A stretch of DNA of 64,000 bases from NCBI GenBank assembly GCA_032871835.1, contig CM065303.1, forward strand, positions 60,054,597 through 60,118,596. Reading direction: 5' to 3'. Below, in pieces: positions 23,605-35,896 of this stretch. The DNA comes from Dipteronia dyeriana. Lineage: Eukaryota > Streptophyta > Magnoliopsida > Sapindales > Sapindaceae. Under the pieces are notes generated by a model. That model worked only from the letters and a program-made list of their open reading frames with translations. It was not told the DNA's origin and ran no database searches. A program made the translations under genes and the position numbers. How positions within the stretch are numbered: the stretch's first letter is position 1; the number at the start of each line of letters is the position of its first letter.

Positions 23605-24863
23605 GTGGAAACACACCACGTTTGAGCAGTCAGGTAATCCATATCCTCACTTTGAAGATTTAACATCATATCCTGGGATAAAACACAATTTTGAGATCTT
23701 TTGTGGTACCCAATTTCTCGAACCTGTTACTGACGCCGAGCGAGCTTTTACTACAGTAACTATGTCGAGCTAAGGTCACTCCTTTCCCCTGAAGATGCCT
23801 TGAAGAGGTAGATGGACAGGATATAAAAAAGGAAAGGAAAATATATTATGAATGTACTTGAGTCCATAGCTGTCGACCAATCCATATCGGTCGACCTGAC
23901 TGAGCCTATCACCCCTGTCGCGTAAAAATCAAGGAAGTGACCCTGAAAAGACGACCCTTCGAGGGAAGGTGTCAATAGGCATCTCAGTCTACTCCAAGCA
24001 TTTCCTGATGCTAAGAAGTCGACAACTCATTTTCCTCGAGGATGAAGCTTACTTTTCCCAGCTTGGAGCTTCTCGAGTTTTCGACTGGTGACTTACTGGC
24101 GCTTACCAGGTTTGTTCAACAACAATTAGTTTTATTTAATCTTTTCAAGCTTGGGACAATCATTTTGTATTTTTAACATATAGGCACTTCAATCCCAACT
24201 ATTTTTTAGGAAGGACGTGAAGTCTTTTTCCAAGAAGGTCTTTACTCTCACCTCTTTCAACTCGAAGCTAAAAAAGAAGGACGAGAAGACCAAAACTGAT
24301 TCTGAGAGGCTTGCCAAGGAATCGTCTGAGAAACTTGCTCGTGTTGAAGAAGAAATTGCTCGACTGAGAGCAGCTCTAAAGGCAAGCGAGAAAAAGTTGT
24401 CTGATATTGATGACATGTTCGCTGATGCTTTTGAGAAACTGGATATGACTATTGATGAGACCGTTATCCAGATTAGTGGTGAGCTTACGAATCAATACAT
24501 TCTTGGGGAGATCTATTCTTGGAGACCAGAGAAGGACAATGAAGTTTGGGAGTGGTGGAAAAAGTCGAAGGCGTTCGAGCTAGATGACGACCAATGAGTT
24601 GGTGAAGGCGCGACGGGCCAGTCAGAGATGGATGCTAGTGGAGAAGAAGATCATGACCAAGAGAGTTAAACATGTTTCTACCCTTCCTTTTGTTAAACTT
24701 TTATTTTTTTTTATCGAAAGGCGTAGATGATTAATTTGTCGCCTTTTCGATGGTCTGTAATATTCTTTTGCTTTACATGTTTGATAATCTTATTCGATAT
24801 CTTTATTGCATTGTAGTTTTATAGGACTTAGTCTTTTCTAATTAAAATAAACTGCATATTAGA

Positions 24864-25035
24864 CATTGATCGTAACTCAACTTGGAGCGAACGAATATCG
24901 AGAGATATTATTAAAATGAATTGTCGAACATACATTGATCGTAGCTCGCCTTGGATCGAACGAATATCGAGCGATTTTATTAAAATGATATGCTGAACAT
25001 ACATTGATCGTAGCTCGAATTGGAGCGTTTTCTTT
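24864..25035. repeat. Tandem repeat in B, ~70-bp unit, ~2.4 copies
   Basis: Units begin at ATTGATCGTA near 24,864, 24,934 and 25,003 and include GAACGAATATCGAG and ATTAAAATGA. It lies between the antisense gene and the 3' end of pol, the same place as the C array at 57,462. Confidence 0.8.
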
Positions 25036-25371
25036 ATACGAGCAAAGTTTCGAACAATACACAAGTTGTATCGAATATAAGATACCGATTCCTATATATG
25101 AAAATTTGACATGATAGGCTTCATTCCCCCAGCATAAGTGTGCTCGATGTATCGAGGAGATTTGTGCAATATTCTTCAAACAGCTTAAGCCACGAACTCG
25201 AGCGCATCCCAGGTAGGAATCGACTTGAATATTTGAATGCGAGATTGCTTTGTCATTCGCCCAGCATGATATAGTAAATTCCCCATAGCATGGTGTCTAC
25301 AATGCCTTTAGGCTATTTGTAATTGACAACCTTCGATAATGAATATTTTTTTATTTTTTAGAGCTCAGATG

Positions 25372-25630
25372 TGGTGTAGTAACAATCAATGGAGAAAATA
25401 AATTTACTGAAGAAGTGGTTCTCCATAAGCAAGAAGATATATTTGAGATCCAAAATCAAAGAAATACAACTGTCTTACAAAACAACAATCTTTTTACTAA
25501 AAATGTAGACACCTAATCTTAGAAAATGACAAAATAACAATAAGACAAAAATAACAAATATTATGACTAATAAAACATTCCTGGAAATATAATAAATAAG
25601 CAACAATAAACTGCAACCACGACTACTTCA
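25372..25630 (-). repeat. 3' LTR of element A
   Basis: 259 bp, about 90% similar to 30,160-30,418. Exactly equal length and the target duplication fix both ends. Confidence 0.93.
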
Positions 25631-25639
25631 ATCTTTCCC

Positions 25640-27142
25640 ACCAAAAGAAGAACTCAACATGAGTTGCTGTGAATAAAATGCATATGCATCAGGAGGAAAA
25701 TATTCGTGTAAGTCTGAGACATTGAAAGTAAATGAAATCTTTAGCTCCGGAGGTAATTCAAGAAAGTTTGCATTGCTGGAAATATTTCTCACTATAAGGA
25801 ATGTACTGAATTTCTTATGTCGAAGCTTGTGATACGAGCCAGTAGGAATTCGTTCTTTTCACAAATGAACCATTACCAATTCACCTTCTTTGAATTCTTT
25901 GAAACACCTCTTTTGATCTGCTGTAGCTTTGTAAGTAGCATTGGCTACTTGTAACTTCTTCCGGACCTCAGCCAACATCTCTTGGAATTGAGTGGCCAAA
26001 TTCTCAACTGCCTTGCTTTTGAATGTAGGATGAATGATAAGATCTATTGTGTGATTAAGTGGTTTATTATAAACAACTGATAAGGGAGTCTTACCGGAAG
26101 AACTATTTGTCATGTTGTTATAGGCGAATTCAGCTTGAGGAAGTGCCAAATCCCATTGATGATGGTTGTCTGCAGCAATTGCTTTAATCATGTTGTTAAG
26201 GGTCCTGCTAACGACCTCTGTTTGTCCATCCGTTTGTGGATGGTAAGCGCTGCTCAAGTTCAAGTCAGTAGCAAATCTTTTCTACAACTCACGCCAAAAA
26301 TGGCTAACAAATGTCACATCTCTATCGCAATCGAGGGACCGTGGTATACCATGAAGACGAACAATTTCCCAAAAGAAGAGTTGAGCAACATGGGCAACAT
26401 CATTTGTCCTTTTACATGGCACAAAATGCGCCATATTAGAAAATCGGTCCACTACAACCATAACTGAATCTTAACCTTTCTTTGTTCGCAACAAACCAAG
26501 AATAAAATCAAGACTTAAGTCTTCCCGTATAGAATCAGGGACTGGTAGAGGGGTATAAAATCCTGTATTTTGGACATGGCCCTTGGCTTGTTGACAGACC
26601 AAACAATATTGCACATGCATGTTGATTTATTTTCTTATTTTTGGCCACCAAAAACGCTCCTCCACAGCCTCGATTGTCTTTTATCGATCCGTATAAGCAG
26701 CGAGTTCTCCTCTATGGACATCCCTGATAATCTTTTCTCGAAGAGAAATGCGTGGAATACATAATTGGTTCCCTTTAAATAAGAACCCATCAATAAGGTA
26801 AAAGGCATCCATTGTAGTTCCATCACTACATTCCTTCTAAATATCAGGAAAGTCTTCGTCATCAACATAAAGACTTTTAAGGCTTTCAAATCCAGTAACT
26901 TCAATTTGTAAAATTATTAAGAGAGAGCTCATTCTACTTAATGCATCAACTACTCGATTAAGTGTACTAGCTCGATGTTTGAAAACAAATGAGAATCTCA
27001 GCAAAAGTAGCACCCAACGAGCATGCATACAGCTTAAAGTTTTGTGAGAGTTGAGGAATTGCAATGATTGGTGATCACAATGAAGAATAAACTCCCGTTG
27101 CAACAGATAGTGTTCCCAATAATGCAATGCACGAATAACCAT
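25640..27142 (-). pseudogene. Element A integrase and RNase H, broken
   Basis: Minus strand. RNase H remains near 27,142-26,930 (FILHCDHQSLQFLNS and RWVLLLLRFSF ... DALSR). The integrase zinc region is near 26,700-26,560 (CLVCQQAKG). The core lies near 26,540-26,220, with DFILGL then [13 protein letters not shown], and the motif SSAYHPQTDGQTEVVSRTLNN (25,859-26,263 frame) carries the catalytic Glu. The C-terminal extension reads GELVMVHL, then LELPPELKISFTFNVSDLHEYF, typical of gypsy integrase tails. Stops and frame changes occur between the blocks. Confidence 0.88.
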
Positions 27143-27392
27143 AACTCTTGTTCATAAGTTGTCCATTATTGGCGGGTCTCGTTGAACTTCTCACTAAAGA
27201 ACTCTATTGGACGTCCCGCTTGTGTGAGGACAGCTCCCACACCTAGCATGCTTGCATTTGTTTCCACTATAAAAGGCCTTGAGAAATCAGGTAAAATAAG
27301 AACTGGTGTAGAGCATGGTTTTCTCTATATCTCTTGAAAACTCTTCTCTTGTTCAACTTCCCACCGAAATTGCCTTTGTCTCATGCAGTTTG

Positions 27393-28120
27393 TTATTGGT
27401 GCCATAATAGAGATGAAACCTTTAATAAAATGACGGTAAATGCTGTTAACCCATGAGAGCTTCGTACCGCTACAACATTCCTTAATGAAGGCCAATGTTT
27501 GATTGCGCTAACCTTTTGTTCATCCACTTGCAACCCCTCAAAACTGATCACATATCCCAAGAATAACAACTTATCAGTGCAAAACTCACATTTTCCAAGG
27601 TTGAGATAAAGCTGATTGTCCCATAACACTTGTAAAATGAACCGTAAATACGTCAAATGATCAACCTCAGATCTTCTAAATATTAGTATGCGATCGAAAT
27701 AAACGACTACATACTTCCCCATAAAAGGCTTCAAGACTTTGTTCATCAATCTTATAAATGTGCTCGGCGTATTACACAGACCAAACGAAATGACTTGTCA
27801 TTCGTATAACCTTTCCCTTGTTTTGAAAGCAGTTTTCCACTCGTCTCTGGGACGGATGCGGATTTGGTGATATCCACTCTTGAGGTCCAATTTAGAGAAG
27901 ACTACCGCACTGGCCAATTTATCTATCAAGTCATCAAAATGAGGCATGGGGAAACATTATTTGATGGTGATCTTGTTGATATCCCTACTATCGACACACA
28001 TCCGCCATGTACCATCTTTATTTGGCACTAACAATCCAAGGATTCCACACAAACTGAGGCTCGATTTAATTAATTGTTACTAAAGTAACTCATCCACAGT
28101 ATGTCATGTTTGCGAGGGCT
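27393..28120 (-). pseudogene. Element A reverse transcriptase, active site altered
   Basis: Minus strand. The palm region reads KYVVVYFDRILIFRRSEVDH: the usual YFDD has become YFDR, so the second catalytic Asp is lost. Downstream, LYLNLGKCEFC and LFLGYVIS are the standard following motifs. The N-terminal half (28,120-27,750) is scattered over several frames, including a [16 protein letters not shown] region near 27,850-27,890. Confidence 0.88.
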
Positions 28121-28374
28121 CATACGGTAGTTAGCTAGATTAGGTAAATTTGCTCTTGGAACAAAGTCTATGTGGTGTTGGATGTCTCTCATGAGAGGAA
28201 CGGCTGCAGGTAGTTCGGGAGGACTGACATCAGCAAACTCGTGTAATAGCTCAGTTACTGAAGTAGGAATCAGTTCTTTCGAAGCTTGGTCTTGTTTTTT
28301 AGTTAATACCAGTGCCAGACCATGTTGTTGTTCCTTGAGAGTAGACTGAAATTCTACACCTGAAACTGTAAGCG

Positions 28375-29050
28375 TCATTGATTTAGACTCTGTTTCCTCA
28401 CTTTTTGCAGTCTGTGAACTAGCGAGAGGTAACAACACAATTTTCTTTCCTTTCCAGGCAAAAACATAACAATTCTCGTGACCTTTGTAAGTAGTGTCCA
28501 CATCATATTGCCATGGACGCCGGAGAAGAATTTGGATGCATCCATGTCAATAACATCAAACCATTTTTCATCTTGATATAATTTCCCAATAGAAAACTGT
28601 ACTTTGTATATCTCAATAACTCTTGCTTCTACGCCCTTTTTGATCCATCCCACCCTATATGGATTTAGGTATTTTTCAACCGGTAGACCCAAGACTTTCA
28701 CAGCAGCCCGAGAAATCACATTCTCACTACTACCACTATCAATCACAAGATCGCAAACCTTCTGATTAATTATGCATATAGTTCAAAAAATGAAATGTCG
28801 CTATGAATAAAAAAATTCTTGACGTGGTAACAGTAGCAACTTCTGTAAAATACAGACAAGTGGATCTCCTTCATCTCCTTGCACAAACTCGGCTCATGTA
28901 ATCTCCTCATTACCACATTCTTCCTGAGACCCCTCATTATCAGCTCTATCAATCATGTTCAACTGTCGTCAAGCAGGACACTCATTTGACCTATGGCCTG
29001 GTTGTGGACAACAGAAACAACGTAATGGCATCGGCTTACCATATGGATTT
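28375..29050 (-). pseudogene. Element A aspartic protease and CCHC knuckle
   Basis: The protease block opens MIDSGSSENVISRAAVKVLGL (DSGS active-site triad, 28,746 downward), followed by KFFSGVHG near the end of the domain. Upstream at about 29,020-28,970 a zinc knuckle reads CFCCPQPGHRSNEC, the C-x2-C-x4-H-x4-C spacing. A stop separates the two. Confidence 0.85.
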
Positions 29051-29188
29051 TTCTTAGGAGGATGAGAGAATACATGTTTTCCATCAGCTTTGGGATCATT
29101 TGTTGAGGATTCAATTAGAGGCTTCTTTTGGTTTTGAAGGGAGCTCTTAAGGGAACTATTAATGAAAGGTGGTCTTTCAACACTAGTG

Positions 29189-30025
29189 TCAACAACTGCC
29201 TTCTTGGTTGAGTAGCTCTACAGGATTCATAAAACTGGCTACCTCGGAAAGAGACGAAATGAACTTCAATTCAAGCTTCTCTTGAATTGCCTCTCTCAAA
29301 CCACCAATGAATCGAGCCACCAACTGTCTTTCGCTTTCATCTAGGTTATTATAAGCGCTCAAGCTGTAAAATTCTTCAGCATATTCATTAATATATCTTA
29401 ATTTTTGTCTACAATATTGATATTGACAATACAATACCCGTTCATAATCTGGAGGTAGATATCGAGCCCGAAGAAGTTGTTTCATTCTCTACTAAGTGTG
29501 AACTTTCCCTTTGCCTTCACGTTTTCGTATGTGTTGTAATTGCTCCCATCAGGCGGAGGCACCACCCTTGAGTTTATATGCCACAAGAACAACTTTTTTA
29601 GGCTCAGGAACATCCATGTACTAGAAGAAATGGTCCACTGTTTGAATCTAATAGAGGAAGTTCTCGATATGAAGTTGGCCATGAAAAAAAGGAATATCAA
29701 TTTTGAGTTTGTATTCTTGAGAGTCACGATCGCCTCGACGATGTTCACTTATATGTTGGTTGTTGAATCTGGGTCCCCCCAAGATCCAGTTCTCAGTGTC
29801 TTTTTCGATGTCAGAAACAACATTAGTGGGCCTCCGATGAGGAATTCCTCCATCATTGAACTCAAAAAGTTCAGGCGGAACTGGGTTCTCACGCCGTCGA
29901 GCTCTCCGTTGATCGTGAATGCCCACTGGAAAGGCTTGACTTCTATGTTGAACTAGAGCTCGAGGTCCCCTATTTTTGAGATTTGCATTTGTACCAACTA
30001 GAGTATCAAGTGTTCGAAATAGCAT
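29189..30025 (-). pseudogene. Element A gag, broken
   Basis: Minus-strand frames at 30,025-29,648, 29,748-29,482 and 29,485-29,189 together form a gag. An Arg-rich N-terminus (GIHDQRRARRRENP) is followed by LKIDIPFFHGQLHIENFLYW-like sequence and RYLPPDYERVLYCQYQYCRQ, then the DESERQLVARFIGGLREAIQ region typical of retrotrans_gag. Two frame shifts interrupt it. Confidence 0.85.
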
Positions 30026-30159
30026 CCATTTTCCGATCTAGGTTCACATGTGTAGTCGAAAGAGCATCCAAGCTTTGATTCCCACCACCAGCTTAGATAT
30101 TGTTGTCACCTTCATTGGCCATAATCACCCGATCGTCACCAAGTGATCTGATACCAGTT

Positions 30160-30418
30160 TGGTGTAGTAATAATCAATGGAGAAATTAAATTTACTGAAT
30201 AAGAGGTTCTACAGAAGAAAGAAGATATATTTGAGATCCAAAATCAAGGAAATACAACTGTCCTCCAAAACAACATTCTTTTTGCTTAAAATGTAGACAC
30301 CTAGTCTTAGAAAACAACAAAATAACAATAAGACAAAAATAACAAATATTATGACTAATAAAACATTCCTGGAAATACAACAAATAAGCAACAATAAATT
30401 GCAGCCACGACAACATCA
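30160..30418 (-). repeat. 5' LTR of element A
   Basis: 259 bp; followed at 30,419 by the AGATG target copy. The primer site lies three bases inside the element. Confidence 0.93.
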
Positions 30419-30559
30419 AGATGGCACTAGACTGCCCATTACGGATCATCACTGCTCTTAATAAAATGGTTAGATTGTATTTAAGTGTAACGAATCGAGC
30501 ATTTAATATTAAGTTAGAAGTAGTACCTTTTTAGGTGAAATGCATTCCAGCTATTATGG

Positions 30560-31600
30560 ATCTCTCGACCATCTTGTGCTTGGATTTTGTAAGCTCCATG
30601 TCCAATAGCTTTCGTTATCTGGTAGGGTCCTTCCTAGCTCGAACCAAATTTTTCAAAGTCAGGTTCTGTAGTATTTTGAAACACTTTACGTAGTACCCAA
30701 TCGCCTTCAACAAAAGATCGAACACAAACATCCCTGTTATAATGTTGAGCTACCCACTGGTGATACTCTGTTATTCTGAGTAAAGCGATGTCTCTCTTTT
30801 CATCGAATAGATCGAGCTCGAGAGTCAATAGTGTGTCGTTTTGATATTCGTTTAGATGTTCGACTCTCGAAGAGATCACATGTTGTTCGATTAGGATAAC
30901 CGCCTTATATCGGTATGCAAGAGAGAAGGGGGTGGCTCCGGTTAATTTTCAAGTTGTTGTTCTATACGACCACAAAACCTCCGGTAACTTTTTAGCCCAT
31001 AAGTCCTTAGCTCAGTTGATCTTTTTCTTCAAGGATCCCATTATGGTTTTATTGGTCGACTCGGCATGGCTATTTGATTGAAGATATCGTGGGTCGAGAA
31101 ATGAATCTTTATTCTCAAGTCTTCGCAGAAGTCTTGGAAGTCGAATAAGAGGAACTGGGATCTGTTATCTGTCACGATCTCTTTGGGCACTCTGAACCTA
31201 TAAATTATGTATTTCTAAAGAAAACCTTTTACCTCAATGTCTTTAATGCTTCTGTACGACTCTGCTTCGACCCATTTGGTGAGGTAATCCGTCGGTTTGA
31301 GCACGTAAACATTGCCACCCTAGTTTGAAGTTTGTAATTTCCCAATTATGTCCATCCCCCATTTCAAGAAAAGCCATGGGGATAGTATCGAACTGAGCTT
31401 CTCGAGGTGTTAATGAGGCACATGTGCATGTCATTGACATTTATCGCATCGTTTAACATGCTTGAGTGAATCTGATCTCATTATCGGCCAGTAATAGCCT
31501 ACAATAATTACCCGATGTGCCAGGCTCTTCGAACCAGAATGATATCCATAGATTCCCACATGTAGTTATTCAAGCACGGATTGAGCCTCTGATGGTCTCA
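30560..31600 (-). pseudogene. Element B integrase, broken
   Basis: Minus strand. 30,634-30,879 is the C-terminal part (LDLFDEKRDIALLRITEY and GDWVLRKVFQNT). Upstream the core is recognisable in pieces near 31,260-31,000, and 31,440-31,243 carries the linker after the zinc finger. Similar layout and wording to integrase of element C (57,990-59,060). Several frameshifts. Confidence 0.8.
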
Positions 31601-31961
31601 CACATAAGAGGTAGGGACCTGGAAAAGATCATTTGTATAGTTTACATGCGATTACATTGAATTTGGTTTCCTTGGCTTGAATTCTTCTTGCTTTATTCTT
31701 ATATGAAGGAAGTATGTCGAGTTCGAGGTATTCAACTATCGAGTTCATTGTCAATGTTCGATACCTCCATTGCTGACCTATCCTTCACAGCAGCCGACCA
31801 ACGTAGATATACGATCATAATTAGTTTGCTAAACGTCTTTTGGATCATTGAGTCGGGATTAGCCAATGAATCTACTCAACTATTTTCTGCTCTAAGAAGT
31901 TGCTCGATTTCGAACCCATCAAAGTTTGATATTATTTCTCTAGCGAGTCTGATGTAGGCTG

Positions 31962-32282
31962 TCATTTTAGGGTACTTTGCTTCATATGCTCCCTGTACTG
32001 TCGCACAATCAACTGAGAATCGCAAATGACCTTTATTTTTTTTACCGTAAAACTCCTGGCTAAAGACACTCCCGCTATGAGTGTTTCATATTCGGCTTCA
32101 TTATTCATCACTTTGAAGCCACAACTAACATCTTGATCGATCACTATTCCTTCCATAGATTTTAGTACAACTCTAAGCCCGCTTCCCCTAACATTGCTTG
32201 ATCCATCAATCGATAGATCCCATATTCCCGGGGCTGGGTCGCTAATCACAAATGTTGCTTTTTTTTCAACCTGTTCAAACAA
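31962..32282 (-). pseudogene. Element B second RNase H (Tat-type aRNH)
   Basis: 106-codon open stretch with WDLSIDGSSNVRGSGLRVVL, NNEAEYETLIAG and KKIKVICDSQLIVRQ: the D...E...D pattern of an RNase H fold. A second RNase H placed after the standard one is a feature of the Tat/Ogre branch of Ty3/gypsy. The matching block in C is 59,531-59,770 and downstream. Confidence 0.82.
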
Positions 32283-32329
32283 GTTAAAGTAGAAATCGTT
32301 TATAAAATTAGCTAATGTCTAAGATTTGA

Positions 32330-33460
32330 TAGCGGTTTTTGGTTGGTAAGTGATGTCGTGCTCACTGAGTTCAACTGCCCACTTGGTGAGGCGACCAGAA
32401 ACTTCAGGTTTATATAGAATGTTCTTCATTGGTGGCATTGGAAATATGGTCGAAGCTTCCTTGTTATGGAAATAAGTGCGAGCGCAAGTATTTCTAGTTG
32501 GGTGTAGCGGGGTTATGCATCGAACAATGACATGCTCGCATAATAGACTGGTAACTACTTTGAATCTTCTTCCCTTACCTAAACCAAACTAATTGTTGTC
32601 ACCGACACTGCTAGATACATGTATAATGGCTCACCATCGACTTGTTTTGATAGCAAAGATCGGGATGTGAGGTAGTTCTTTAGTTATTTCAAAGCCTTCC
32701 CGCATTCTTCAATCCACTCAAACTCTTTCTTTTTTCGTCAAGGTCTCGAAATAACCAAGGCACCACTCTGAAGATCGAGAAATGAATTGCCTAAGTGCAA
32801 CGACGCAGCTAGTCAGTTTTTATACTTCTTTGATGCACTTCGGGGACTTGATTCCCAATATCGATTGGATCTATTGAGAGTTCACTTCGATCCCCCTATG
32901 GGTGATGAGATATCCTAAAAATTTCCCCACAGAAACACTAAAATGGACATTTAGTAGGATTAAGTTTCATATAATACCTGTCAAGTACTGCTTGAGGTGC
33001 TCCAGGTGTTGTTCCGCTACAAGTGACTTAACCAATATGTCATCGATGTAGACTTTCATCATGTCCTCGAGCATCTCTGTTAACATCTTGTTCACCAACC
33101 GCTGATATATCGCTTCTGTATTTTTAAGTCCAAATAGCATCATCTTATATCAAAAAATACCTATGTCCGTTATGAATGCTCTGGTGCATCATGATCTGGT
33201 TGTAGCTTGAAAAAGCATCCATGAAACTCAATAGTTAGTGTCCCGCTATTACGTCGACCAACATGTCGATGTGTGAGAGTGTGAAGAAATCCTTCGGACA
33301 AGCTTTGTTCAAGTCGGTGCAGACTCTCCACTTGCCATTTTTTTTACCACGACGACGATGGCTAGCCAATCAGGGTAGTTGACTTCTCGTACAGACCCGA
33401 TATCGATCAATTTCTGAACTTCCTCATTTGCTACCTTATTTCATTTTGGTGTAGACTTTC
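32330..33460 (-). pseudogene. Element B reverse transcriptase and first RNase H, broken
   Basis: Minus strand. The palm motif reads KVYIDDILVKSLVAEQHLEHL (about 33,070-33,000), with LKNTEAIYQRLVNKM just before it. RT N-terminal wording (INKACPKDFF-like, near 33,300) and the first RNase H (YLAVSVTT-like, about 32,620) are readable but spread over frames. Related to C at 59,866-60,950. Confidence 0.82.
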
Positions 33461-33799
33461 TCCTTTTCTGCTTCACCGGTCGGTGGTTCAGGTAGACTTG
33501 GAGTCAATGTACCATCATTTCTGGTGCAATACCCACCATATCGGTGTGGGTACAAGCAAATGAATTATGGTGCAATTTTAGAAAACTGATAAGGCTCTCT
33601 CTAATATATGTATCAAGCCTCGATTCTATTTGGACCTTATGCTCCAGAAGTCTGAATGTATCTAGACTTCATCGAGCTCTTCTACCTGCGGCTTATTGGG
33701 ATTGTTATAAGTCATGCTTTTTATCTCTCAAGCAAGTCTGGTAGCGTTCCTGGAAGTCTTCTGCTCCCCTTTGATCTCGGAATGCCCCACTTAGTTAGG

Positions 33800-35890
33800 A
33801 ATCATATCGTCTGATAGAGGGTCGAAAGTACTACTCGAAGTTCATGAATTTATTATCGACCGACCATCTTGTTGTAAGCCGACGAACAATCGGGTACTAG
33901 GAACTTGGTTTGCACATTCACTCATTTAGTGTATACTGGAAGGATGATCTCCCCCATCGTACCCTTAGCTTCACCGTTAGTGTTGTCGAACGTCGAGTGA
34001 TACCAGACTCGTCGATCTGTATTTCTCTTAATTTACTTTAAAAAAAAGATGTTAGTCGAACTACCATTGTCGACCAAGCAACGCTTGATCAGACAATTGG
34101 CGACATACAAAGATATTACCAGTGCATCGTGGTGAGGTAATAATAGGCTTGAATTATCCGTAGTACTAAATGATATTACCTGGTCGACCATCACGTCGTT
34201 TTGATAGAAAGGCCTAACCTTTGGGTTAGATACTTTTTGAGTGTGCCTCTTTACAGTGGAATCCCACTTACCTCAGAACCACCCGATATGAAGTTGACAG
34301 TTCACTCAGGACGTGGTGGTCTTGACGGTGAATCCTTCCCTTTGGTCTTTAGCCACTCATCTCATTGTGCTAGTGTCGCTTTCCCTTTATCTGTCTAGAA
34401 TTATTTAAGTCGTCCCTGCTTTAGTAACTCTGTAACATCAAGTTTCAGATTTATACACTCCTCAGTTCGATACTCGTGGTCACCGGGGACTTCACACCAC
34501 CTGTTTGAATAACAATGCTCTATAGGTGAAGTCATCTTTGGCGGCCACCTCACCGTGTTCCCATACCTAGTAGGATGTCTACCACCACCGATAGTTTGAT
34601 GTTCAAGGTATATTTTGACACTCCCAACATTTTTTTGCTATCGCTTCGAGCTGGTCTATCATAAGGTCATCTCCTTTCGTCTGATTCTTCCCTCTCACCG
34701 ATGTTTCGTTGATCGTTCGACCTTCTGTCAACACATTGATCTTTCCTGTAATCCTTTGACTATTGGGTGGATTATTGATAGTTCACCTTATCATCCTTTC
34801 ACTTTATTTGAGCCCAGGCTTTCACCAGTAAATCCTCTGTCGTTCGGCACTGGTACTTTGTCAACTCTTTGTACAAGTCTGAGTCGTACTGTAACCCTTT
34901 CCTAAAAGTAGAAATAGCGGTGGCAGAATTATAGCTAGGAACCGATTACTTTCTTTTATTGAATCGACCAATGAAATCTAGCAGTTTTTCCCTTCTCCGT
35001 TGTGTTACAGTGTAAAATTCATCTGACTATTTCTCAAGCTTTCTACTGCTTAAGAACTGTTAGACGAATGTATTTGTCAACTGGGTGAATGATGTGATCG
35101 AGTCATTGGACAGGTTTGTATACCATTAAAGTACGGGTACCGTGAGACTCGAACCGAAACCCTATAACATACATGCCTCCTTTTGATCTTCAGGGATTAC
35201 TGATGTTAACATACGTTGTTTTGTTGTACGATATGATCATCTGGATCTGTCGTTCCATCATATTGTTTCATGTTTGGAAAGCCGGATTTCCTTGGCATCT
35301 CCATTAGTGCAATCTCATCTACGAACGATGAATCTGTAAAGCTGTTCATTGCACTACGCTTGATTTGGAACGGGTACCCCTAGGATCCTTTAGATCATCG
35401 CTTCAATTTTTGTGAACCTGCGAATAACAGCAGGATCAGAAAAAAGGTTAGATTTGACCGTATCTATATTAACGTGATTTCGATTGCCACCTTACGGGGT
35501 CGACAGATTTACTGTGTTAGTGTTCACATCTGTCGCCAGTACGGTTTCATTTAGATCCACGAGTGGCGAATCGAACGATGCTCTTGTTGTTCGATTATCT
35601 TACCACCTCGAGCTTGAATCTAGATCAACATTCAACTCAGGCAGTTGGCCTTTAACCGGGGTCTGTTCCGTTGTTTACGCAAATGCAATCAGATCAAGCT
35701 TCGTTTGCAGCTCTCGGTTCTTATCTCAAACCTTTTCATTTTCTTTTTCAAGACCTTTCAGTCAGGTCACATTTCGATTATTTATGTTGCTAAGGATGCA
35801 AGTCGTGTATCAATATCTCCGGAGTCATTCATGGTTGATTTAGTTCACCTTGTGTAATGATCAAGAGATTGCCAGGGCCCACGGTGGGTG
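33800..35890 (-). pseudogene. Element B gag and protease, broken
   Basis: A protease block near 34,130-33,900 contains CLVDNGSSTNI and is about 50% similar to the C protease. Gag is recognisable near 35,310-35,240, where MPRKSGFPNMKQ and DGTTDPDDHI parallel MPRKFNFPNMKR and GTTDLDEHI in C. The rest is frameshifted. Chance plus-strand frames (34,201-34,905, 35,484-35,857) are shadows. Confidence 0.78.
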
Positions 35891-35893
35891 CCA
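35877..35893 (-). promoter_or_regulatory. Primer binding site of element B
   Basis: Minus strand TGGCACCCACCGTGGGC immediately inside the LTR (three-base gap). Element C has the same site with GGCGCC at 63,431-63,450. Confidence 0.7.
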
Positions 35894-35896
35894 AAC

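Larger units (their letters stand above)
22416..24597 (+). pseudogene. Antisense spliced gene of element B, coiled-coil C-terminus, broken
   Basis: Plus strand, opposite to gag-pol. Exon 1 shows an IAPSQLLPNGWRILLAL motif (about 22,480-22,535), then a stop at about 22,552, then QLKKQHTNSGRYML and WKPRYFFAQGALVNG up to 22,762. An intron with GT...AG follows (22,763-22,832). Exon 2 reads VRLDRKAKL ... PKEKSWKVLL, is split by a hAT MITE (22,977-23,604), and resumes with FLEPVTDAERAF near 23,725-23,760. A further open stretch, 24,217-24,597, is a Lys/Glu-rich coiled coil (RLAKESSEKLARVEEEIARL) ending EVWEWWKKSK. The N-terminal motif resembles the plant domain labelled putative gypsy-type transposon; its function is unknown. 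Element C carries a homologue (55,550-57,056). Confidence 0.7.
25372..30418 (-). mobile_element. Element A: Ty3/gypsy with short LTRs, full length, perfect TSD, minus strand
   Basis: LTRs of 259 bp each (25,372-25,630 and 30,160-30,418) start TGGTGTAGTAA and end TCA in plus view. The pentamer AGATG is present at 25,367-25,371 and again at 30,419-30,423. The primer site TGGTATCAGA (minus strand, 30,147-30,156) points to a Met tRNA. The purine tract GGTGGGAAAGAT adjoins the 3' LTR. Gag, CCHC knuckle, protease, RT, RNase H and integrase follow in Ty3/gypsy order on the minus strand. It is inserted between B's tandem repeat and B's pol. Short LTRs suggest a chromovirus-type clade, but no chromodomain was confirmed. 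Confidence 0.95.

Noticed and set aside
34201..35857. Plus-strand frames in element B's gag-protease region
   Set aside because: Gag and protease are recognisable on the minus strand; these are complements.
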